Source of the DNA: Prunella strophiata
Taxonomy: Eukaryota > Chordata > Aves > Passeriformes > Prunellidae
Assembly: GCA_036583965.1 (NCBI GenBank)
Contig: JAZBQD010000014.1
Span: forward strand, 49,543,626 to 49,607,625
Direction of reading: 5' to 3'
DNA: 64,000 bases
Both the position numbers and the translations under genes were made by a program. Positions 53,101-64,000 of this stretch are shown here, piece by piece. The notes beneath the pieces were generated by a model, which did no database searches, was not told where the DNA came from, and saw only the letters and a program-made list of their open reading frames with translations. Position 1 is the first letter of the stretch. The number at the start of each line of letters is the position of its first letter.

Positions 53101-56100
53101 GACATTAGACCACGATTTTCTTACGGCTTGTCATATTCCCTTTCCCCTTCTTCTTCCCCTGTTTCCTAAGATTTATATCAAAACCTAAAGTTTCCTCTTT
53201 TGCACAGATTCTTCAAAACACAGCTTCCTTCATTTGTCTATCTGCTCTTTATTTTCCACCAAGGAAATTATACACCATGAAATTGTTTCCTTAGTCAAGA
53301 AAACCCTTTTTCTTGTAAAATAGACCCATTTGGTGCTGATACACAATGACTCTCCTTCAGCATGCCCCAAGACACTTCAAACAATCAACATTTTGAGTGA
53401 AGAAATGCTCTTATGATACAAAACCATCTTATGATATAAAACCAGCTCCTGTGGACACAGCAAAGTGCCTTCATGGTTACATAGGCAAAATGGTATGTTT
53501 CAACAAGAAAAAGATTGATTTACCTGACAGGACATCCACTCCATACTCAGTTTGTGGCAACAAGAATGCAGCTGAACAACAGCAGCAAGGCATACCCCAC
53601 CAGTGAGGCTGGCCTGTGTCTCAGACAAGACACAGAGATTTGGCTAGGCTTTGTGGATTCATATACTCCTTCCTTGCTCTTAGGAACTGCTCCCATTTCC
53701 TATTCATTTCAGCAGAGAAAAAACCTGGGCAAACAAGCAATGAGAAAACAAGAGCTGGAAAGGACAGCGGGGAAAAAAAAAAAAAAACCAACCCACACTA
53801 TGGAAGCAAGACCATGTATTATCTCAGCAGCTCCCCATCTTTTCTCGGTCAAGATGCAGCAGCCCTCATCCCCATCCTGGCTATCACTCACAACTCTACC
53901 CTTCAACAACCCCAGTGCCTTGAACCTACAATCATATCAGTCCCTGTCTTCTCTATAGTTTTGTACCCACATCCATCACTTCACCAATCCTTTTATTACC
54001 ATCTTCCCTCCTCTTTTGACCTTGGAGCATTATTCCAGAGCCTTTTTTCACTTCTGGGGACTGTTTCATTCTCCTCTTCTGCCCTGGGTATCAATGACTT
54101 TCAAGAACTTGGAGGGAAGAAGCAGCATTAACAGTGTAACAAGTGGCAAGGAGGGAAAACAGGAACAAGAAAGAAAAGAGCTGCAAGGCTTGCTCCAAAA
54201 GGATCATGAGGCCAAACACAGTGGACACTCAGGCAAATGAACACTCAGGGATCTAAGTCCCCAAAAACAAAGTAGTCACCTCCCATCAGGTGAGCCTAAA
54301 AGTACAGCATGCAGTAAAAAGCATGGCACAGGAGTCCAGACAGCATGTTTCATGCAGAAAACACCGGTACCATGAAATTACTACTGCCAATAGGTATCGT
54401 ACCTTTCAGCACTGTGGCTCTTTCCTGAAGCAAGAGCAGAGGTCTCTTCACTATTGAAGAAATATACAGAAAATAATTGAAATTCATAGCCTGCTAATGG
54501 CACTATCCAACTTTGCTATCCTAAGTCAAATGCATTTCCCTGAAGTGCCCTCAAGAGGCCAGACAGTTCTTGTTACTTGGATCTGCTGGATAATGGCACC
54601 AAACAGTGCTGCATTGCCTCTGAACCCTGCCGAGCATTCAAGGCAGCTGCTCAGTGCCTGGATGAAAGCAGCAGATCATCACCATGATCACAGCAAACAT
54701 TTGGATTTAAGTCAAGTACTTGCAAGAAGACCTGGACACTCCCACCAGCTCAATTCCCGTCATGCTTCCCCATGCTGCTCAAACACACAGCTGCTCTTGC
54801 TTGATGTGTTCTGCAGGCAGCACCCTCATTGCTACACAGCTCCCAATATTCCCCATGGCCAAGCAAATCTTGTCTCCTCTGTATGCTCCCTCTCCCACTT
54901 AAGGAAATTAGGAATTGCTTCAAAGCACTTGCCTTTGAAAAAGTCTTTTATGGACACACACACTGAGGATTTATTTATGTCAGGGAAGATAAGGTCAACA
55001 AAACACACCATGCTTACACAGGAAGACACAGAGATTGGCATTGAACCTAAGGACCAATGTACTCCACTCCATAGAGATGGGAGCCCTACAGAGTGCACAC
55101 TTTCCTGCAAAGCCTGGCTTAGCTCTGTGGTGACACTGTGGCATCACCAAAATCCATCTCAAAAATCAAACAACTAGTCTGCACCTTAAAAATCCTGATC
55201 TAAATAGGAAATACACTTGCTCTCCATTTCAAGGCAAAAAGATGTATAGTAATTAGTACAGGCATCATCTCCAGCAGTTTACCTTTGAGTTCAAAGTTAG
55301 AGATATAGAAAGAAAAAAAAATTTTTTTGAGAAAGTTGCTCATATACTGGGGTATAATAAAAATTTGTGAACTTTTAGTGTATTTTCTCTAACCAGTGCA
55401 ATATCAAACAAGCAGCACTTCAGAATGCAAGCTTAATGACCAGCCCCTTAGCTAGGCTATCTAAAACTGAGGTTTAACAGAGTACTGGCTTCTCATGAAA
55501 GCTGAACTACAGTATTATAAACACATTTAAACCAGTCTTTTAAACAAGGTAGACCAACCTGTCTTGTGAATCTCTGTCTTCCTCCCACTCATATCACATT
55601 TGTAAATGGGCTATTGATAAAAGCCACGAAATACAAACTCAGTCTGTCCAGCTTAAAACTAAACTGCACGGGTTTACACCAAGTATGTTTGTTAGTTGTT
55701 TCTTCCCTTCAATGCTTGCTATCTAAATAATTTAGAAATACTTCTGGTTGATAAATAACAATTCCAGTGCCAAATGTTAGTACAAGGTATTGGAGCAGCT
55801 GTAACTGTGCTAAGAGTCCACATGGATAGGAATGAATATCCTCTCTTACTACAGAGCAAATAACCTATACTATGTATTACTGCAGAAACACGTGCTGCCA
55901 CAAAAAGGGGGAAAAAATCAGACAACAAAATTTGTTATCACTGAAGTTTCATATTAATTCACACCAGTCGTAAGTACTACAGAATAGCTGAGGCTGTGGT
56001 ACTGTAGAGCAGCTAACATTTCACACACAGTAGGAATGCCTTCTAGGAAGAAAACATTAGCAATTATTGGTATTTTGCAAAATAGCAGATGTCCAAATTT

Positions 56101-56650
56101 AATCAAGCCTGTCACCTCTGCATCCACGGGGACTGAAATGTATGTGTATAGAAGAATTTGCCACAAGAGATGATATCGTCAATGGTATCTTCGGCATTCT
56201 TTAGATACACTTCACAGAAACCACTAGTTTAATGATGGCTTGTCTGGTTGTGTTTCAACTCAATACACAGCTTAGTCTACCAGGGTCCAATTTATAACCA
56301 GGTTCCACCAGAACTGAATTAATAAGCTGTTTAACCACACACCAACAGGGCCTAACAATGTTTAGCTCTGAGGAATATTTATTACTCTTGTCAACATCTG
56401 TGATAAAAATCAGTAACAGGATTTGCCCTGTTGACCATCAAATATTTCTAATAGTTTTCCCTTTGTGAAAACATACACAGACAAATTTGAATACTGTGCT
56501 GTTTGAATGCTGCAGTTACAGAAAAGTCACGGTTAAAAATACAAGAACTTGCAATGAAAATTTCAGCCAGGAACTATTTTCCAGTAGGATTTACATTAAG
56601 CTCTTCTTGCCAAGCACCAGAGTTTACTTTTGTTATTTTAATAAAACAAG

Positions 56651-56788
56651 AACTCAAAAAAAACCCCCAAACAACAACAACAAAACCAAACAAATAAACA
56701 AACTCCCCAACAACAAAAAAACAAACAAAAAACCAAACAAAAATTTTAAAATAATAAACAAAACCAAAACAACCCACCCACATCCTTA
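56651..56788. repeat. Low-complexity A/C-rich tract, G-free on the + strand
   Basis: 138 bases contain no G on the + strand. The tract is built mainly of CAAA, CAAC and AAACC words with a CCCCC and a CCACCCACA stretch at the ends. On the transcribed TSPAN12 strand this is a C-free, TGTTTG-rich stretch. Confidence 0.85.
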
Positions 56789-58247
56789 GGTTACTACTCT
56801 TAAAGAATATACTTTGTTAGGGTTTGGGTTTTTTTCAGTTAGGCAATGTGCTCAACAAACTCTGAAAACAATCCAAAACAGTCTCAGAAGAAGAGCGGCA
56901 AAGTATTTTTTTTCTAATCCAGAACCAATCTTGTTGAAAGAACTGTACCAACCACTATAAAACTGGGACTCTCCCATCCTTGCACTTCTCATGCATCCAA
57001 GTCAGTGACTTCAAAAAGCTCAGATCTTCCACTTTAGGCTGGCATCACAGCTACTTCTACATAAGAATGTTGGTCAATCACATACAAAAAATATAGAAAC
57101 TCAAGGTACATATGGACTCTTCAGACCAACTACCCTTCAGGACATATCTCTGAAATAATTAAAATGAAATGATCATAGCTTTAAAATGCTGGTTCTACGA
57201 AAAGTCTAGAGCATGCACCTCAGAAGACTGAGGTTTTACATTTTCCTACTATTAAGCTGAGCACACATGAGTTTGATCTACACTTATGCCCCCACGTAAA
57301 GATGGAAAGGTTTCAAGCATTTAACCCCAAGACAAAATTTCAGGAACAAATTAAAATGATTATGTATTCAAATATATTAAAACCAAACACTGTATTTATT
57401 TTATTGTCTTTACACTTTATTACGTTTTCCAAAAATCCATTTCAATTAACATCAGCACTTGCAATGAGCATGCTGCCAGGAACATCAAGACTTATATCCA
57501 ATTATCTGTGCATGCCATCATTATGGCTTTCATGTACTTCAAAAAAAGACTAAAAGCATGATTGAAGAGGTTGTTAATGTTTACATGAAGGTTCTTTTCT
57601 TTTAGTTCATCTGGTTGAACAAAAGCTCATTTTGTTGATCCATCAGTTTTCTGATTAGTCTGATGAATGAAGCATTGACTTATGTTGGCATACTTCTGTA
57701 TGGTGTAACATAACTGCATTCATTTAACAATCAATCAAAGACAATGACATATTTAGGAAGATATAATTTAGTTTTGCTTATCAGGTTTTTTAGCAAGAGC
57801 AAATCTCAAGCTCCTGAAAATGAAATATTGCAACATAAAATGATAGAAATGTCTTGTTTTGATTTAGTTTAACTTGACTGCCTAAACACACTTCAAATTA
57901 TTTATTTCCAGATGGTACTAAAGGCTATAAATTATTTCTTCTTTTCACTTGCAGTGTAAATAAACTGAAGGTCAAAACTAGTTTTAACTTCATTATCTCT
58001 TGAAGTAGTGAGGTGGGTTTTTTCAAAGCTTACACCAAAAATAGCTTTTTCTTTCCCCAGATACTATGTGGTATTGTGCTACATCATATAGTTACTTTTA
58101 CCTTTTAATTAATTTAGTTAGTATTAAAAACTACCACCACTATAAAATAAAGAACACATAATGAAAGTAATCTTATACCCTTACAAAAACTCCTAATGTT
58201 AGAAAGTTTATCATATTTTAATACTTTCACTATTTAGATGAAACAAA

Positions 58248-58325
58248 AATAGGTACAAAGCCCCTTTAAGATATGTAAGAAGGATTAATAGGTACAAAGC
58301 CCCTTTAAGATATGTAAGAAAGATT
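58248..58325. repeat. 39-bp tandem duplication
   Basis: The 39-base unit starting AATAGGTACAAAGCCCCTTT occurs at 58248-58286 and 58287-58325 with a single mismatch (AGGATT versus AAGATT) near the end. It is a recent duplication in the TSPAN12 intron. Confidence 0.95.
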
Positions 58326-59942
58326 ACTAGAGAAATAATTATATGGTATGAAATTACATTAATCCATTACTCTTACACACATTACATAACTAAGTAATTG
58401 TCTTAGAACTTGTCTCCATTGATTTCAACACTGCAATGTTAAGATCTAGAAATAAAAAATGAATGACTATTTTGTTACTCTAACATGTTCAGATTTAAAT
58501 GAGAGTTTTCCCCAACAATATAGTTTTAAAAGAACAATCTTCACACTGTATACAGGCTGAACAAAATATCCAAAAGGAGAAACAGCACTGCCCTCTTGCA
58601 ACCAAGGAACACTTCTGTTGCAGACATTCAGCTGGAAATATCAAATAAAGCTTTCTCCAACCCTCTCAAATTAAATAAAAAAAAAAATTAATACAAGAAC
58701 CCAGCACAGTTTTGTAACTGTTTATTCTGCAGTTGGAATATTTCTGTTAGAGAAAAGCAAAGGTTCCATAAATCTCAGCCAATTTCTTATGGTGTTTTAC
58801 AGACATTTTGTGCAAAATCTGTGAGGTTTAGGTGTCACATACTTAAGTCTGCACAGATCCACAAGAAAAATTCAACTGAATGCAGTCTATGAGAATCTAA
58901 CATACAGTGTAGTGAAAAAACCACAGGAGCCCAGCTCTATTTGTATGGGAGCCTGGATATTCCTAAGAGCTGAAGGGCTCTAGCTGTCCGATTTCTCCTA
59001 CTGCAATTAGAGTAGTCAAGTCTGATAAACCTCTGATAAACCACACTGCTCCTGCTCTCTTCAATTATAGAGTGCTTGGAATCCTGCTTATCCTCATGTT
59101 AAAAAACAGAGTCCATTTCTGCAAAGAGCTACAGCTACACTTCTAAGAAGCATACAGATACATGGCAGTCTTGGATTTCAGTACTGCCAACAGTCTAAAA
59201 ATTTTAACTCTAAACCTTTAAAATTTGTGTGAACTTGATGGGCTTTTGTTGGAGTAGCTTTTTTTTTTTTTTGTTGAGTATTTCTTTAATTGTTCTCAAA
59301 TTCAATGACTTCCAGAAGAAGAACATGGTGTTTGGCTCCCTTGATAGTCAAAGCCACACTGCAGTTAAACTGTACACAAAGCCTTGTGCAGGAGAGACTA
59401 CATTTCAGTTGCTGTCAGCTCAGTTATATACTCTCCAAATGAAGGAAAAAGATGGGTACTTGGAATTTATTTTTAAACTTGCTCACAACCAAATGCAACT
59501 GCCAAATTTCACATCCATGTAAGAGAAGACAAAGCTTCTGAACATACTTAGAATTAACTTTTGTCAGCTACAAGTGCTGTTACTTTATACACACAGTCAG
59601 CAATGGAATAATGCAAAGCCTAGGTTAGGTAGTTGTTGCTCAGCCAGGAGTCAAAACAGTAGCATATGGGTTTATTTCAGAGTACTCAAACTCAGGTCTC
59701 TATAATTATTAGTACTGAAGAGTTTGAGTTATTTTTCCCTTCAGCAAGTCCTCTACTAAATGAAGTGAATTTTTGCAATTGAGACACTGCTTGTCTTTCA
59801 GTCACAGCATAATGCAGTCTAGGCAATAAATTATTTCCCACTGTGTGCTTTGCAATTACAATTCCTCACCGATACCGTAACTCAACAGGGTAATAAAAAA
59901 TAATCAGTATTTATCTAGTGCCTGTGGATTAAAACCTTTCTA

Positions 59943-60692
<750 letters not shown>

Positions 60693-60775
60693 CTTGTTTC
60701 TGCAGTTAAAGTGAGAACATTATTCAGGTAGTCTCTCAGCCAAGCAGAAACCCCTAATATGCTGATGGACATCAG
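60693..60775 (-). CDS. TSPAN12: TSPAN12 coding exon 3: end of first membrane helix and small extracellular loop
   Basis: The exon is 83 nt, 27 codons plus two bases (AG) of a split Arg codon. Acceptor is CTTTTCAG and donor is GTAAAG. It encodes [20 protein letters not shown] then LTLTAET. This is the second half of TM1 and the small extracellular loop. The phase-0 start fits the preceding exon, which should carry the 22 N-terminal residues and the start codon. No match to that exon is seen in 60776-64000, so it lies outside the window. Confidence 0.97.
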
Positions 60776-63700
60776 CTGAAAAGAAAACATTAAGTTATTT
60801 ATCATGTGTTTAATGCAAATTACAAGATCATTCATTAAGTAGAGGATCAATCAACACTAACATCTTTCATGCATTCATTTATTTGAACAACATACTGTCC
60901 CCAAACGTACTGTAATTCTATATGCTTAGAATTGGTTTGTTGCCCAAGTATTAGGGTGCCAGTGGCAATAATCTTTTCCACCTAGTGATGCTACTGCTGG
61001 CTCCTATCCCACCACTGCACAACATACCATAGAAACAACAGGGAGGGCTTACACTGCTTAAATCAGTGACTCTTCAGGGCTCACAAGAGATACACATCAG
61101 TCTGCATGAAACCATGAAGCCATGCCCAGGTACACAGCTAGTGAAGAAAAATCTAATACAACAGTCCTGATACACTGACACTCAAGAGAGGAGTGAGTTT
61201 ATCTTTGGGTTAAATTTAGAAGAATCTGATTCTCTTGCTCATTCTGACACAGTCACACCATGAACACTACATCTCAGTTTCCTGAACCATAAAATGAAAA
61301 TAAAACTAAGTGCATTTCAATTATAAGCCATATAAAGCATTTGGGTATCTAACATGTACGGCACTTCAGAGGCATAAAGCCTTTTACCAGGACTGTTCCC
61401 ACAGCAAGTAAACCCCCAAGACTGAGCTAGAATTCCCCACCTAGAATTGCCACCACCTCAGCAGACATGGATTTCTGTCACCTGATGCCATCATATACTT
61501 TAGTACACCTGAAACTTAGCAGGACAAGCTCTGCCCTCTGATTTTCTTGAGAAGCCAAACCTGAACATCATATTCAGAACCTGCCACACTGTGACAGCAC
61601 CAGCTCTGCTGCTGCTGTAGCAGAGGTACTGCTAGAGGACAAGGCACTCCTTGCTCACGTTCACAGGGGTACCTAGGCCTGAACTACAGAAGACACAGGA
61701 CCTCAGAAGCACCACTGTCTTGCTGAGGGAGGGAGTCCTAAGCATGCTGACTTTCCTGAATACTACTCTCTTCATGAACTGCATAGGAGTATGCCAGGAC
61801 ACATTAGCATTATACTTACAGTTTAACCAGTAAGAAGTGCTAATCTCCCCTGCTGTCCTCAACATCTAGCTTCTCACATGCTCTCATATTTCCCAATATG
61901 AGACACCAGAAGGTGTTTTGAAGAACAACTTAAGTGGTTCTAACACAACAGGAAAAGTCACTCTGTGTCGTTGTGGCTCCTTAGCCCGCAGCACGCCCAC
62001 AGCAGACTACTTCTGCCTTTAAGATTTCACAGAAGTCCCAGCAGCTATCCCAGAGCTTCTTCTGCTTTTCAGATGTGATGCACAAAACCCAGGCACTGCC
62101 TTCGTTCTGAGTGCTGCTTGCAGGAGCTGGGTGCTTAGCATGCCTCAAGCATACTCCTGGAAACTAGTGCATGCTACACGTCTACTATATTCACTCCTGC
62201 TCTTTATACTCTGTTTTGGCTGGTGAAACAGTAACAGTAAAGAACATTTTCTATTGTCTTATTTGCAGGAAGCTGCAGGAACAAGGAAAACAAGATGACT
62301 GGAATCTCCTCCTAAATAAACTCCTCCCACCTATCAGCTAAGAAAGCGTCAGGCAAACATACCACACAAGCAGACAAAAACACTAGAGGTAAAGCAGACT
62401 ACAAGCAGCCAGCCTACTTTCTTGCTGTAAAAAGGCAATACAAAACATTTTTAACCCTCCACATCTTCCTGAAAGGCCTGTTGATACACAAAGAAAATCA
62501 TTAGCTCACACATCCACTCTGTTTATGGTAAAATATTTAAGATATATTTAAGATATAACCCTATTTGGTTACTTCATTTTACAACAGTGGTGTTCAGAAG
62601 TGATAAGTCCATCAAAACTTTCAGAAAGTTTCTTTTACTGCTCAGAAACTTTCAGTAAGAGCCAGATGGTCCTGCTAGAAAAGCAGTCCCAGAAAATGAT
62701 CACTTTCTACATAATATTCCTCCTCACATCCCTGACTGGTGGACTGCCTGCACCTTGCTGTCCATTAAGCACTCTCAGGCTGCACGAATTTTCTTTCGGC
62801 CATCAGCATGCAGCAACACATGGTACACAGCAGTGAGAGGTGGTGAATTTTGAGGAAGGCTAAACTGCTCTTTCAGCAAAGGTAAGATTTGGCAGCATAC
62901 TGAAGCATGCAGGTTACTCACAGATAACAGGGAGATCACAGAGCAAACAGGTAAAAGGCAGAGGGGAGAGAAAGGACTTCCTGGAGACCAAAAGTACTGA
63001 CCAGAGTCCCGTCACTAAGAGAATCATTCAGTTTGCTAGAAGAAAAGGACTTGCATGCAAAGGCAAATCAGGAGGGACAATAACTTTCATTTCTGTTCTG
63101 TCTGCCTAAATTGAGTTCTCTACCTAGATATGTATTTTGCCCACATAAAATCCATGGAAAATCTAGGCAGGTACATCACTAAGCTGAGGCCAACACATGT
63201 GACTTCTACAGAAATGCTCATTGATCACATCAGAAAACATGACCCCCTCTTCATTTTTGAACAGAACTGAAAGAAAAGGACTGCTTCCTTCAACCTCGGA
63301 AACATAACCTTCACCAATAATGTAACTACATGAACACCATTCCAGTTCATAAGAACAAACTCTCTATGAAAGGCCTGTTGCATCATTCAGAAAGACTTTA
63401 GCCATTTAGATTCTCCCTGGCTATTCTCATTTAGTATGAATAACTAACAATACTATTGTTTCTTGCATAATGTTTTCTTGCTGATGCAAATTACATGCAA
63501 GAACACTCCACCCATAAAGCCTGTGAAAGGCAGGCTACCACTGGCATGTTTTCACCATCATTACTGTTTCAGGTGTTACTGACTTCTGCTACTCTTAAAA
63601 TGTACAAGAGCTAGGTCAACATGACTCTGAAGAAAGTGCAAGCACATTGCCTTACCTCACTGCTAAAGAGATGCTACACACAGATTACCTGTGCAACACT

Positions 63701-64000
63701 CTCCTGCCAATCAAATTCCTAGTGAGGCACCTTTGGGCACCGTATTTTCAAGCAAGTCCAAAGTGAATTATTACTCTGAATGACCTGAAAGCCAGATTGC
63801 TGTGACACACTTCATTCACAGGCATTAAAGTCAGTAACAGTGTCCAGCTGGGGTGGCAGAAAGGCATGGAATAGAAAGTGAAGGTAAATACTCAAGAGGC
63901 TCCTCTTGAAAAAAAGTGGCTTGTGAAAGAGCAAACTGGTAACTCAAAATAGCAATTCAGAAATAAGTTCATTACTAAAGGTGTATTTCACAGCACATAA
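60776..64000 (-). other. TSPAN12: TSPAN12 intron 2 (3' part); gene continues beyond the window
   Basis: 3.2 kb of unique sequence lies upstream of exon 3. I searched by eye on the - strand for the expected N-terminal coding exon (ending LNLLFW at a donor) and did not find it. No transposon or RNA gene is recognised. Confidence 0.75.

Noticed and set aside
53515..54131. 147- and 171-codon + strand frames in the TSPAN12 intron
   Set aside because: They overlap each other in different frames, have no domain, and include a poly-A run read as poly-Lys. Kept only as context for the longer frame downstream.
60776..64000. TSPAN12 start-codon exon
   Set aside because: No sequence encoding the expected N-terminus ending before a donor was found on the - strand; it must lie past the right edge.

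Overview
This window is vertebrate nuclear DNA, most likely from a songbird. The evidence is AT-rich intron sequence, compact exons with GT-AG splice sites, CR1 LINE fragments (including a short CR1 tail of a type I know from passerine genomes) and several LTRs of avian endogenous retrovirus families. No bacterial, phage or CRISPR features are present. The species assignment is an inference from repeat content, because no search could be run. Layout: two convergent protein-coding genes fill most of the window. On the + strand are the last five coding exons of KCND2 (voltage-gated potassium channel Kv4.2): exons 2-6 at 6125-6287, 16013-16112, 17685-17780, 20729-20976 and 23186-23363. The 3' end of its first intron precedes them and a roughly 3 kb 3' UTR follows. 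On the - strand are six coding exons of TSPAN12 (tetraspanin-12), ending at the stop codon at 32755-32757: exons 3-8 at 60693-60775, 59979-60114, 45661-45735, 41302-41409, 38307-38450 and 32755-33060. The start-codon exon lies beyond the right edge. The tail-to-tail KCND2/TSPAN12 order matches what I know of the human 7q31 locus, so this is conserved synteny. The roughly 5 kb between the two 3' ends holds two retroviral LTRs and one CR1 fragment. Repeats: a 2.03 kb CATCC-type tetranucleotide array (287-2318) and a 213 bp GGGAA array (9907-10119) lie in KCND2 introns and give long spurious open frames. Recognisable transposon insertions are all at 8-31 kb; I saw none in the TSPAN12 half. The genes act separately. 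Kv4.2 carries somatodendritic A-type potassium current, while TSPAN12 is a co-factor of Norrin/Frizzled-4 signalling in retinal vessels. Most notable observation: KCND2 exon 3 carries one extra G at 16040/16041 relative to the conserved reading frame, which brings a stop codon into frame at 16058-16060. All other exons have exact lengths and phases, so an assembly or sequencing indel is the likeliest cause. Other points worth checking are the two arrays, a small solo LTR with an intact target-site duplication, a duplicated perfect palindrome near 35.2 kb, a G-rich box plus TATA motif in a TSPAN12 intron, and an unusually long unexplained open frame at 54.5-55.2 kb. I found no convincing undescribed biological system.
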